This document shows, piece after piece, positions 44,381-52,729 of a DNA stretch of 64,000 nucleotides. The position numbers and the translations under genes are program-made. The stretch comes from Carnobacterium_A sp047553015 (GTDB taxonomy: Bacteria; Bacillota; Bacilli; Lactobacillales; Carnobacteriaceae). Every line of letters starts with the position of its first letter. The first letter of the stretch is position 1. The stretch is from assembly GCF_047553015.1 (NCBI RefSeq), contig NZ_CP180212.1, positions 372,001-436,000 of the forward strand. The letters are read 5' to 3'. A model generated the notes under the pieces. The model did no database searches. It worked only from the letters and a program-made list of their open reading frames with translations, and had not been told where the DNA came from.

Positions 44381-44862
44381 CCTATTTTCCTCCTATGTGT
44401 TTGTTTTACAGCAGCTACCATTTTTTTCAAATCTTTACTTTTATTCGTTTCGACACCAGATGATAGATCAACACCAAAAGGTTGAATAAAAGCCGTAGCT
44501 TCTTTGATATTTTCTGAAGAAAGGCCACCTGCCAAAAAGAATGATCGCTTTATCTTTTTTACCCGTTTACCTGTAAGTCTTCGCAATTTTTTTATCTAGC
44601 CATTATCTTCCTTTCCATGAAGTAGAACGATATCAATTGGATTTTTTTACAAATCCCAGTGACAGCTTGGTAGTGTACATCTACAAAGATGCCTACTGCT
44701 TTGATTTTAGGGTTTAATTTACTTTTTAAATTCTTTGCTTAATCGAGAGTCAGGCTTCTATGACTTTTTTGGAAATTGATAATAAAGCCAATAAAGTCAG
44801 GTATAGCTAGATACGTATAGTCAATTATAATTTTCTTAACGCTCAGTCTTAAAAGAACTTCT
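44377..44862 (-). pseudogene. trpF: trpF (phosphoribosylanthranilate isomerase) remnant
   Basis: Minus-strand pieces read IPDFIGFIINF, then a stop after SLTLD, NPKIKAVGIFVDV, a frameshift, DIVLLHGKEDNG, another stop, and an intact tail FLAGGLSSENI...FGVDLSSGVET. These are TrpF blocks in the right order, so the gene is broken by at least two stops and one frameshift. The last 69 codons remain open and end by overlapping trpB. The remnant shows that the operon once encoded the earlier pathway. Confidence 0.85.
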
Positions 44863-44975
44863 GCAAATAACTCAACAAGTATTTTGTTGCCTGCTGGATT
44901 CGATAAAGGCCCTACCTAATAGGTCGAAGATAGTACGAATGGCAAGTTCTTTTCTAGTTGGTGCAATATGCTTCC
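44863..44975 (-). pseudogene. trpD: trpD C-terminal fragment
   Basis: Reads APTRKELAIRTIFDLLG and, after a one-base frameshift, GPLSNPAGNKILVELF. This is the anthranilate phosphoribosyltransferase block normally seen as RxELGxRTxFNxLGPLxNP. The rest of trpD, and trpE, trpG and trpC, are absent. The fragment begins right after the T-box leader, consistent with a deletion between leader and trpD. Confidence 0.75.
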
Positions 44976-45010
44976 TTAATTATTATGGATCTCCTTTCAT
45001 TTTTAAAAAC

Positions 45011-45295
45011 AAAAAAACTCGCCCTTAACAGAATAAACTGTTAAGGACGAGTAAATAAACCCGTGGTACCACCCCAATTTATGGCAAAGCCATAATCTCT
45101 ACGAAATACTAACATATTCCAGACTACTAACGTAAGTCATAACGTCACATTGTACTCGATTGTAAAAACAACCTTTCATTGCGCCCTCTACGGTCCATTT
45201 AATAAGCAGTAACTGCTTGGTTCACACCACACCAAGCTCTCTGTAAGTTCTTTTCTTATTTTTATCTCCGTATCATTGGTTTGTATATTAATAAT
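45011..45295 (-). promoter_or_regulatory. T-box riboswitch, Trp specificity
   Basis: On the minus strand: stem I with AGAGAGCTTGG and a likely specifier TGG (plus-strand CCA at 45195-45197), the T-box core GGGGTGGTACCACGGG (45060-45075) and a terminator stem ACTCGTCCTTAACAG / CTGTTAAGGGCGAGT followed by eight T's (45011-45052). Uncharged tRNA-Trp would allow transcription of trpBA and the PTS genes. Confidence 0.9.
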
Positions 45296-45308
45296 TTAAT
45301 TATTCACA

Positions 45309-45336
45309 ACTTTAACACGATAGTCAAAATTGTCAA
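45309..45336 (-). promoter_or_regulatory. Promoter of the trp T-box operon
   Basis: Minus strand TTGACA (45331-45336), 16 bases, TAAAGT (45309-45314), just upstream of the T-box. Confidence 0.6.
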
Positions 45337-45379
45337 CTGAAGTGTTTTGATAATAGGTCATAAACTTTTTGAATTGCTA

Positions 45380-45505
45380 TTAAACAGAGTCAAGATTATA
45401 ATGAAAAATTCCAAGGATAATAGTTTTTGCGGCATCTTTTTTTGTAGATTTTTCAATTAAACTTTGTATTTTTTTCCTTTCCAATGTAAAATGTACTTGG
45501 GTCAT
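45380..45505 (-). pseudogene. IS256-family transposase N-terminal stub
   Basis: A 41-codon minus-strand frame with AGGAG before its ATG begins MTQVHFTLERKKIQSLIE, matching the opening of IS256/Mutator-type transposases, then ends. The rest is missing, so it is a dead insertion-sequence relic just upstream of the trp promoter. Confidence 0.65.
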
Positions 45506-45697
45506 ATGACTGTCTCCTAGACATGTTTTTGTGGTTAAAAATGTCGTACTATAAAGAGGCTTTTATAGGGTTTTTTCTTTTTAAAAATTATATGGACTTT
45601 ATCTCAAACAGGGTGTACTTTTTTTAGAAACCGACGTACACTTTTGAATAACAATACATATAAAGTAGTATACCTAAATTTTATAGGAGGAGTGTGA

Positions 45698-45925
45698 ATG
45701 AAAAAAAGATGAGACTGATTAGCTCATTTTCGTATTTTTTTTCCTTTTTATTGGAATCAAAGATTTTACAATTGCTAATAATGTGTCTCCCCTTATCCTG
45801 AGGCGGACTTATGTAATAAAGAATTTGAAACAATAAAAAGTGTCGCTAATCCAAAAATTCAAACACTCTCAGATGGAGAGCATATAAAAGATAAATTAAA
45901 AATTATAGAAAAGGACGTGGAATGA
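45698..45925 (+). pseudogene. Decayed copy of the ComEC-like hydrolase gene
   Basis: ATAGGAGGAG and ATG at 45698 open a frame broken after a few codons, but LFIGIKDFT and a TTATCCTGA...CTTATGTAATAAAG stretch resemble the signal peptide and the CATCCTGATG...CTTATGTAATAAAG stretch of the gene at 48625. The upstream bases also align (ACTTTTGAATAACAATACAT versus ACTTTTAAATAAGAATACAT). An internal deletion and frameshifts are implied. The tail (KIQTLSDGEHIKDK) is open to position 45925 and may come from a longer form. Confidence 0.5.
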
Positions 45926-47539
45926 GTGACTATTCCAGTAAATTCATTCACATGGTTATTGGCTGCTTTGCCAATAATTGTACTCTTAATCCTCATGGTA
46001 AAGTTTCAGTGGGGAGCGGATAAAGCCGCACCGGTAGGACTAATTATTTCATTTCTATCTGCAATAACGGTTTACAAGTCTAGTTTATACCTGATACTTC
46101 TTGAAAGTTTGAAGGGGATTTGGACTTCTGTAACCGTTTTACTGATAGTCTGGACAGCTATTTTACTTTATGAAGTAGTAAATGAGGCTAAAGCATTTGA
46201 AGTGTTTAAACACGGGATGCAAAAAGTGACTCCCAATGAGTTACTCCAAGTCTTAATTTTCGGCTGGATATTTATAAGCTTCTTAATGGGAATTACAGGA
46301 TTTGGTGTGCCTGTAGCAATAGGGGCACCACTATTAGTAGGCATAGGAGTAGCGCCTATCTGGGCGGTATTTATACCTTTAATTGGACATGCCTGGGGCA
46401 ATACATTTGGAACATTAGGAGTAGCTTGGGATGGCTTAGTTGTCCAGACAGGCATAGGCGATAATCCAGAGCTGTTACTTAAAACAGCTTTATGGGCAGC
46501 TTTATTTATCTGGATATGGAATTTTATTTCTGGACTAGCTATTTGTTGGTTTTACGGAAAAATAGAAGCCTTGAAAAAGGGATTACCTGCTGTTATCTTA
46601 ATCTCTTTAATACAGGGTGGTGGGCAATTAATCATGTCACAAATTAACCCAACACTCGCAGCTTTTATACCTTCTAGTGTCGCATTAATCGTTGTTTTAT
46701 TTTTAGGTCGAACAAAGATGTATGGCAGCGAATGGCACGTAGAAAACAGTCGCATAATGGATAGGTCAAAAACAGAAGAAGGAGCCGTTAATTATCCTAA
46801 AGATATGAAAATTAACCAAGCCTTTTTGCCTTATTATCTATTGACAGTTATAACGTTATTTGTCTTGTTAGTCAAGCCTGTGAAAAGTTTCCTTGGCCAA
46901 GTATCGATAGGCTTTTCTTTTCCGGAGACAAGCACAGGTTATGGCTTCGTAAACGTAGCCTTGGAAAAATTCGCACCTTTTGCACCGTTTACCCATGCAG
47001 CAGTTTTCTTAGCTCTTTCTTCACTAATAGGGTATTTATACTACAAAAAGAATAATTGGATAGAAGATGGTGGAGGAAAAAGGGTCATTAAAAAGTCTTT
47101 AGAAAAGACCATTCCATCTGGATTAGCAGTAATAGGTTTTATTATTATGTCACGTATTATGGGAGGAACAGGTCAAACCATCGTTTTAGCAGAAGGGATG
47201 TCGTCTGTATTTGGTAAAGAATTTGTTCTGTTATCACCGGTAGTGGGAATGCTTGGATCATTTATGACGAGTAGTAATTTAGCTTCAAATATATTATTTG
47301 GAGATTTCCAATTATCTGCAGCTAAAATATTAAACTTAGATCCCGCGTTGTTATTAGCCGCTCAAACTGCGGGTGGAGCAATAGGAAATACAATCTGTCC
47401 TGGTAATATTATTTTAGGGACAACTACAGCAGGAATATTAGGGCAAGAAGGAATAGTTTTGAAAAAGATTTTACCAATAACGGTCTTTGCAGCTCTAATC
47501 ATTGGGGTTATCATGTATTCAGTATTGATTGTGTTTTAA
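45926..47539 (+). CDS. lctP: L-lactate permease (LctP family)
   Basis: 537 residues, twelve or more membrane segments. Family segments are LMGITGFGVPVAIGAPLLVGIG, IGHAWGNTFGTLGVAWDGL, GSFMTSSNLASNILFG and QTAGGAIGNTICPGNIILG. It carries lactate or glycolate with protons. The start is GTG directly after a TGA of the preceding remnant, with AAAGGA eleven bases upstream. No lactate oxidation genes are adjacent. Confidence 0.9.
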   Translation: MTIPVNSFTWLLAALPIIVLLILMVKFQWGADKAAPVGLIISFLSAITVYKSSLYLILLESLKGIWTSVTVLLIVWTAILLYEVVNEAKAFEVFKHGMQKVTPNELLQVLIFGWIFISFLMGITGFGVPVAIGAPLLVGIGVAPIWAVFIPLIGHAWGNTFGTLGVAWDGLVVQTGIGDNPELLLKTALWAALFIWIWNFISGLAICWFYGKIEALKKGLPAVILISLIQGGGQLIMSQINPTLAAFIPSSVALIVVLFLGRTKMYGSEWHVENSRIMDRSKTEEGAVNYPKDMKINQAFLPYYLLTVITLFVLLVKPVKSFLGQVSIGFSFPETSTGYGFVNVALEKFAPFAPFTHAAVFLALSSLIGYLYYKKNNWIEDGGGKRVIKKSLEKTIPSGLAVIGFIIMSRIMGGTGQTIVLAEGMSSVFGKEFVLLSPVVGMLGSFMTSSNLASNILFGDFQLSAAKILNLDPALLLAAQTAGGAIGNTICPGNIILGTTTAGILGQEGIVLKKILPITVFAALIIGVIMYSVLIVF

Positions 47540-47731
47540 AAAATATGACATAATGAGATTTCCTAATTTTATTAACAGCCCTTAGTAAAGAAAATTGCTA
47601 AAGATGAATAGATATTATACTATTACATTATATGATTCATACCGTCTATTACATGAGTCAAGTAAAAAATAAGTCTTAGTCTTTTTGCAAAATTTACATG
47701 CTCTATACTAAACGATAAAGGTGGAGTTAAT

Positions 47732-48454
47732 ATGAAAAAGGTGTTTGGAAAAAAATCTACAACTGATGAATTAGAAGAGTTTAAACAAGTAGAAGTAGCG
47801 GATCAAGTTAACACAGAAGATGCAGACAGTGAATCCGAGCAAAGTTCAAAAGAATTTGACTCCTTCTTCTCAGATGTACTAAAAAAACTGCCAACAAAAA
47901 CATCCGCTATCGTACTCAATACGTATGATAAATCAAAAGAGCAAGCTGAAAAAACACTGAATAAAAGCAAAAGTCAATTTGATACTATTTTTGACACGTT
48001 TTTAGAAGGTGTTGATGAAGAAACACGTAAGAAATGCCATAAAACAGTTCATGCTGCTTCTTTAACGGCAGTGATTATTGGTTTTTCGCCTATTCCTTTT
48101 TCCGATGCTTTCTTGCTAGTACCGGTTCAATTAACAATGATGGCTCGTTTGCATAAGATATTCGGCCAGTCATGGTCGGAGAGTTTGGGTAAAAGCTTGT
48201 CCAAGGAATTAATCATTGTTGGTTTAGGTAGAAGTGCAGTTGGAAATATCCTGAAGTTTATTCCAGTGGTTGGGAGTGTTGCGGGTGCTGCAATTAATGC
48301 GACTGTCGCTAGTACAATAACAGAATCTTTAGGATGGATAACGGTAAAAATGCTAAATGATGGGGAAGATATTTTTGAACAAGCTACCTCGTTTAAAGGA
48401 CAGTATCGCTCGTTAATGAAGTTGCTTAAAAATTCGAATAAATCAGTAAACTAA
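47732..48454 (+). CDS. DUF697 family protein
   Basis: 240 residues. An acidic, Ser-rich N-terminus (~1-100) precedes a hydrophobic C-terminal domain (HAASLTAVIIGFSPIPFSDAFLLVPVQLTMMARL) typical of DUF697, with GSVAGAAINATVAS as second membrane-active hairpin. Usually DUF697 follows a GTPase domain; here none is present. Function unknown. AAAGGTGG is before the ATG and a strong terminator follows. Confidence 0.8.
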   Translation: MKKVFGKKSTTDELEEFKQVEVADQVNTEDADSESEQSSKEFDSFFSDVLKKLPTKTSAIVLNTYDKSKEQAEKTLNKSKSQFDTIFDTFLEGVDEETRKKCHKTVHAASLTAVIIGFSPIPFSDAFLLVPVQLTMMARLHKIFGQSWSESLGKSLSKELIIVGLGRSAVGNILKFIPVVGSVAGAAINATVASTITESLGWITVKMLNDGEDIFEQATSFKGQYRSLMKLLKNSNKSVN

Positions 48455-48472
48455 AAAATATAAAAAAATTAG

Positions 48473-48510
48473 AAAAGAGATAAAGCATGAGATGCTTTAT
48501 CTCTTTTTTG
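48473..48510 (+). terminator. Terminator of the DUF697 gene
   Basis: AAAAGAGATAAAGCAT and ATGCTTTATCTCTTTT with a short loop and T-run. Confidence 0.88.
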
Positions 48511-48624
48511 TAGCAATAAAATTAATTTTTTTGAATCATTATCGACTAAACTGCGTATATACTCTGTTAAAAAATAACGCATACTTTTAAATAAGAATAC
48601 ATTCAGTTAACTGTAGGAATACGT

Positions 48625-49463
48625 ATGAAAAAGATCAGGAGAGTTAGTCTTATTCTTTTGTTTGCATTATTTTTTATTGGAATAAAAGAGGTTACAGCTG
48701 CTAGTTATGTTAATGTCCACTTTATAAACGTCGGACAAAGGGATACGATTTTGATTCAAACACCTAACGAGAATATTTTGATAGATGATGGGGGAAAAGG
48801 GAAAGGCCCTCAAGTCGTTAATTATTTAAAAAGAATGGAGTAACAACGCTTAGTGCAGTTGTTTCCACCCATCCTGATGTAGATCATGTTGGAGGCTTAG
48901 CTTATGTAATAAAGACCATGAAAGTCAATAAAGTATATGCTCCTAATATCAGTCATACTACACTAGCCTATAAAGATTTTCTTTTAGCAGTCAAAAGTAA
49001 GAAAATGAAGATAACAGTCGCTAAATTAGGAGTAGAAATCCCAACGCAAGCTAAAGATATCACGTTGAAATTTCTTGGACCTGTTAGAGCATATGGTAAA
49101 TCAGATTTGAATAACTGGAGTGGAGTATTGCATCTTAAACACAATAAAAAATCGTTTTTATTGATGGGGGATGCTGAAAACGCAGCTGAAAATGATTTAT
49201 TAGCTAAAAAATTAATTTCTAAAGTTGATGTATTAAAAGTAGGACACCATGGTTCTAAGTATTCTACTTCTGCAAAATTTTTAGAAAAATCTATTCCTAC
49301 TTATTCTATTTTATCTGTAGGTAAAAATGGCTACGGCCATCCGACATCCGACGTATCTAACCGATTAAAAAAGGTGAAATCAATTGTCTATAGAACAGAT
49401 AAGTCTGGCAATATTGTATTTAGCTCAAATGGTATAAAAATCACTCCAAGGATGGTGAGGTAA
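48625..49463 (+). pseudogene. ComEC/Rec2-like secreted metallo-hydrolase, frameshifted
   Basis: Reads as one protein if a -1 shift is made near 48825-48835. Signal peptide (about 1-26), then VHFINVGQRDTILIQTP, LIDDGG, YLKKNGVTTLSAVVSTHPDVDHVGGL with the HxDxDH zinc motif (here HPDVDH), LLMGDAE and VGHHGSKYST, ending SVGKNGYGHP. These are the metallo-beta-lactamase motifs of ComEC-type DNA-degrading hydrolases, without the ComEC membrane channel. The first frame stops at 48843. The TTTAAAAAG run may have lost one A, or may be a programmed -1 site (T TTA AAA). Confidence 0.8.
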
Positions 49464-49682
49464 ATGGAGCAAGGGATTATTGATCGTTTTGAAGGTGAGC
49501 TAGCCGTTATTGAATTCGGTGAAGACATGCGAGATATTCCTAAAAACAAATTACCGGATGATAGTAAAGTTGGAGATGTATTGATTTTTGAAGGAGATAC
49601 TATCACCATCGATAGAGCAGGTACAGCTAAGTTGAGAATTGAAATAGAAGAGTTAATGAAGGAATTATTTGAAGAAGAATAG
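49464..49682 (+). CDS. DUF3006 family protein
   Basis: 72 residues. IIDRFEGELAVIEF and DIPKNKLP are the DUF3006 hallmarks. These small proteins commonly follow ComEC-like metallo-hydrolases, as here, where the ATG directly adjoins the previous TAA (GGTGAGG lies upstream). Role unknown; a partner or accessory of the hydrolase is inferred. Confidence 0.82.
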   Translation: MEQGIIDRFEGELAVIEFGEDMRDIPKNKLPDDSKVGDVLIFEGDTITIDRAGTAKLRIEIEELMKELFEEE

Positions 49683-49690
49683 TGGATTAC

Positions 49691-49726
49691 AAAAAACTTT
49701 ATCCTTACTCGGATAGAGTTTTTTTA
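49691..49726 (+). terminator. Terminator of the hydrolase-DUF3006 unit
   Basis: AACTTTATCC, 6-base loop, GGATAGAGTT and seven T's (one G:T pair). Confidence 0.8.
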
Positions 49727-49829
49727 TTTTGTAGCTTTATCTAGTGATATATTTTACAAATTAAATGACTATAGTATAATTAATATTCAAACGTTTAAAT
49801 AAGGGTACAGTAAAGAAAGGGAGAGGCTA

Positions 49830-50915
49830 ATGTTATATGTGTATGAGGGATTTTTTTTGAATCTTTGTGTATTAATTTCTTCGTTATTTGTTTATAAACA
49901 ATTATTTAAAAAAGAGTTTAGTAAATATAAAACTAAAAAAGATTCTGTTTTCAAGGGATTTCTCGCGGGTGTACTTGGGATTATTTTAATGTACTTTAGT
50001 ATTGATACAGGAGTAAACTCTATCATAGATTTACGGATCATTCCATTGATGCTAATTGTATTATATAGTGATTGGATTTCAGCTTTTGTAACGGTTACGC
50101 TTATCATCTTTGCTAGATTTGTAATGGGTATAAATGCTCAGTCTTTTTCTAACGTTATTTTTATCCTTTTTTCATGGCTTATTTTTCAATATATCTCTAA
50201 AAAAATGAAAAATAGATGGGTTTGTATTTTAGTTATGCTTGGATTAAGTTCTGTAATAAACACTCTATTATCGATACTCATTCCTTTGACAACGACTATA
50301 AACATTCCATTATTAGTTAATTACAGTATTATTAGTATTTTAGGTGGGCTAATTTCTGTTTATGTAATGGATTACTTAATTAAAAGCGAAGAACTATTCA
50401 TGCAGCATAAAAATTTTGCCTTTACAGACCCTTTAACAGGACTCAATAATGTTCGTAGTTTTGATAGAGCATTCAATGAAGCAAAAAGAAGGCAAATGAA
50501 TACCAATGAGAGTCTTTCTATTATGATTATAGATATTGATTGTTTTAAACAAGTAAACGATACTTATGGGCACTTAGAAGGGGATAAAGTACTTATAAAA
50601 TTAGCCACGCTGTTAAAATCATTTCAAGGTCCAAAGGAAGTTGTTTCCCGAAATGGAGGAGAAGAATTTTCAGTCCTAGTTCACAATTGTACACTCAATG
50701 AAGCGCGAGAAAGAGCAGAAATCCTTAGGAAAATAATTGAAAACTCTTTTTTTATCATTAATAATGGTACAAAGGCAATTCAGATTAGTGTTTCCATAGG
50801 TGTAACAACTTTTTCTGATAGTACAAAAGAAATGGATAATCTTTATGATCATGCTGACCAAGCTCTTTATATAGCTAAACGAAATGGTGGAAATAAAGTG
50901 ACTCTTTATTCGTGA
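49830..50915 (+). CDS. Diguanylate cyclase (GGDEF) with membrane sensor
   Basis: 361 residues. Six hydrophobic segments (about 1-190) resembling a 5TM/LytS-like sensor precede a GGDEF domain: DPLTGLNNVRSFDRAF, IMIIDIDCFKQVNDTYGH and the active site RNGGEEFS. The motif is GGEEF, which is functional in the family. No RxxD inhibitory site is seen five residues before it. It makes cyclic di-GMP from GTP. AAAGGGAGAGG lies upstream. No EAL or PilZ protein is in the window. Confidence 0.9.
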   Translation: MLYVYEGFFLNLCVLISSLFVYKQLFKKEFSKYKTKKDSVFKGFLAGVLGIILMYFSIDTGVNSIIDLRIIPLMLIVLYSDWISAFVTVTLIIFARFVMGINAQSFSNVIFILFSWLIFQYISKKMKNRWVCILVMLGLSSVINTLLSILIPLTTTINIPLLVNYSIISILGGLISVYVMDYLIKSEELFMQHKNFAFTDPLTGLNNVRSFDRAFNEAKRRQMNTNESLSIMIIDIDCFKQVNDTYGHLEGDKVLIKLATLLKSFQGPKEVVSRNGGEEFSVLVHNCTLNEARERAEILRKIIENSFFIINNGTKAIQISVSIGVTTFSDSTKEMDNLYDHADQALYIAKRNGGNKVTLYS

Positions 50916-51141
50916 TTTTTTAAAATATCAAATTAGAAATAGTCGAATTTCAAAAAATTTGAATACGATGTGATAGTTAAAGTTCGTTAGCTTAAATTAA
51001 GATAAAATAAAAGCTAGATGATAGTATGACTACATCGATAGAACGATTCATATTTAGCACATAAAACAGATATAAAGTAAAAACTAGTCTGCGAAACGAT
51101 ACACTTAATTAAATGCTAATAGAAACAAAGGAGATCATTAC

Positions 51142-52611
51142 ATGGATGAATCAATAAAGATATCGGTACTTGATGATATCCGAAAGCATTTACGAGAAGA
51201 AGATAGAGAACAATTCTCATATTTAGAAGGACTAATAGAAAATAATCAGTCAAAAGCCATGCTAGAATTAGGAGATCTATGTTTAGACAATCATTTTTCA
51301 AGAACGAATCATATTGAACAAGCTGTATCCCTTTATCAACTTGCGATTAAGTATGGCAATACAGAAGCGATGAACCGCTATGGTGTGCTGTGTTTCAACA
51401 CTGGAGAATATGAAACAGCTTGCGAGATGTTTCGCCTAGCAGTTAGACAAGAAAAGGACTCAACTGCATTAACTAATTTAGCGAAAATGTATTATCAAGG
51501 ATTAGGTGTGAAAAAAGAGTACAATCAAGCGTTTTGCTTGTTTCATCAAGCTGCGGAACTTGGTGATAATGAAGCTATGTTTTGGCTAGGGAAATGTTAT
51601 TACCAAGGACTAGGAGTAGAAAAAGATCGAATCAAAGAAATTGAGTGGTATAAAAAAGCAGCTGAATCTGGTAATACAGAAGCTTCACTGCATTTAGGAC
51701 TTTTGTATAAAAGAGGAATGGGAGTGGAAAAAAACAAAGCGCAAGCTAAAAGGTGGTACGAAAAAGCGGTTAATCAGTACGAAAGAGAAGCATTAGTAGG
51801 AAGTATTGAGGCAATGAATCAAATCGCCATGATTTATTATAAGCATTTAAAGGATTACAAGGTGGCGATAAATTGGTACCTTAAGGCAAGAGAGCTAGGA
51901 GATGAAGAGGCTGGCTATTTTATAGCAGAAATATACGATGAACGATTGAACAATCTAAGTAGTGCCATTGACTGGTACGGGAAATCGGCGGAATTAGGCA
52001 ATAGTGATGCCGCCTTAAGACTTGCCTTAATTTATGAAGAAGATAAAAAAGACGAAAGAAATTCTATTAAGTGGTTCGAAAAAGCCTATCAGTTAGGTTC
52101 TGCAGAAGCTTTAGAGTTCTTAGGGGATGCGTATAAGAAACAATCAAATTTTGATAAAGCAAAAGAGTGCTATGAAGAATTGATGCATCTAGAAAATCAT
52201 CAAGAAGAGGGGATTCTTGCATTAGGCAACCTGCATGAAGAGAGTGCTAAGTACGAGGAATCAAAAAAATACTACGAAAAGTTGGTTGAACGAGGCAATA
52301 AAGAAGGCATGTTAGCTCTTGGAGATATGTACGCAAATGGCAAAGGCTTAAACATAGATTACCATCTAGCTATTAAATGCTACGAGAAGGCTATTGAAGC
52401 AGGAGATTACTCCATAGCGGAATCTAGAATAAGAAACGTAAAGATTTTTAATACAATCTCCAATAATGAAGGAATAGCGCAAACTGACTTATATAAACAA
52501 TTCTTACCAGAAGAAAAAGAATGGATTATGACTGATTTACGAGAGTTAGATAGAAAGAATAAAGTAATAAGAGTAAAATCAGGTAGTACCTATAAGCTCT
52601 TTCTTAAATAG
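51142..52611 (+). CDS. Sel1/TPR-repeat protein
   Basis: 489 residues made of about eleven Sel1-like repeats (for example AMFWLGKCYYQGLGVEKDRIKEIEWYKKAAE, repeated pattern A-x-x-x-L-G-x-x-Y...G-V-x-K-D...A-x-x-W-Y-x-K-A-A) forming a scaffold for protein binding. No signal peptide and no catalytic domain. AAAGGAG is upstream of the ATG. Function unknown; it may bring proteins together. Confidence 0.87.
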   Translation: MDESIKISVLDDIRKHLREEDREQFSYLEGLIENNQSKAMLELGDLCLDNHFSRTNHIEQAVSLYQLAIKYGNTEAMNRYGVLCFNTGEYETACEMFRLAVRQEKDSTALTNLAKMYYQGLGVKKEYNQAFCLFHQAAELGDNEAMFWLGKCYYQGLGVEKDRIKEIEWYKKAAESGNTEASLHLGLLYKRGMGVEKNKAQAKRWYEKAVNQYEREALVGSIEAMNQIAMIYYKHLKDYKVAINWYLKARELGDEEAGYFIAEIYDERLNNLSSAIDWYGKSAELGNSDAALRLALIYEEDKKDERNSIKWFEKAYQLGSAEALEFLGDAYKKQSNFDKAKECYEELMHLENHQEEGILALGNLHEESAKYEESKKYYEKLVERGNKEGMLALGDMYANGKGLNIDYHLAIKCYEKAIEAGDYSIAESRIRNVKIFNTISNNEGIAQTDLYKQFLPEEKEWIMTDLRELDRKNKVIRVKSGSTYKLFLK

Positions 52612-52623
52612 AATGATACGAGT

Positions 52624-52641
52624 GAACGAACTAGTTCGTTC
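52624..52641. repeat. Perfect 18-base palindrome
   Basis: GAACGAACTAGTTCGTTC, identical to its reverse complement, 12 bases after the Sel1-protein stop. It might be a protein-binding site or a weak hairpin; no T-run follows. Confidence 0.6.
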
Positions 52642-52672
52642 GTGACAACTACTAAATGAAGCTAAAATAAAC

Positions 52673-52727
52673 AGAAGAACAAGCCACTTAAATGAATAGT
52701 ATCTTCATTTAAGTGGCTTGTTCTTCT
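52673..52727. terminator. Bidirectional terminator hairpin
   Basis: A 23-bp perfect stem, 52673-52695 with 52705-52727, between the Sel1-repeat gene and the opposing membrane protein. T-runs are poor, but the stem is very strong. Confidence 0.7.
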
Positions 52728-52729
52728 AG

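Noticed and set aside
44377..44586. 69-codon ORF as a separate gene
   Set aside because: It is the open tail of the decayed trpF; no start signal of its own.
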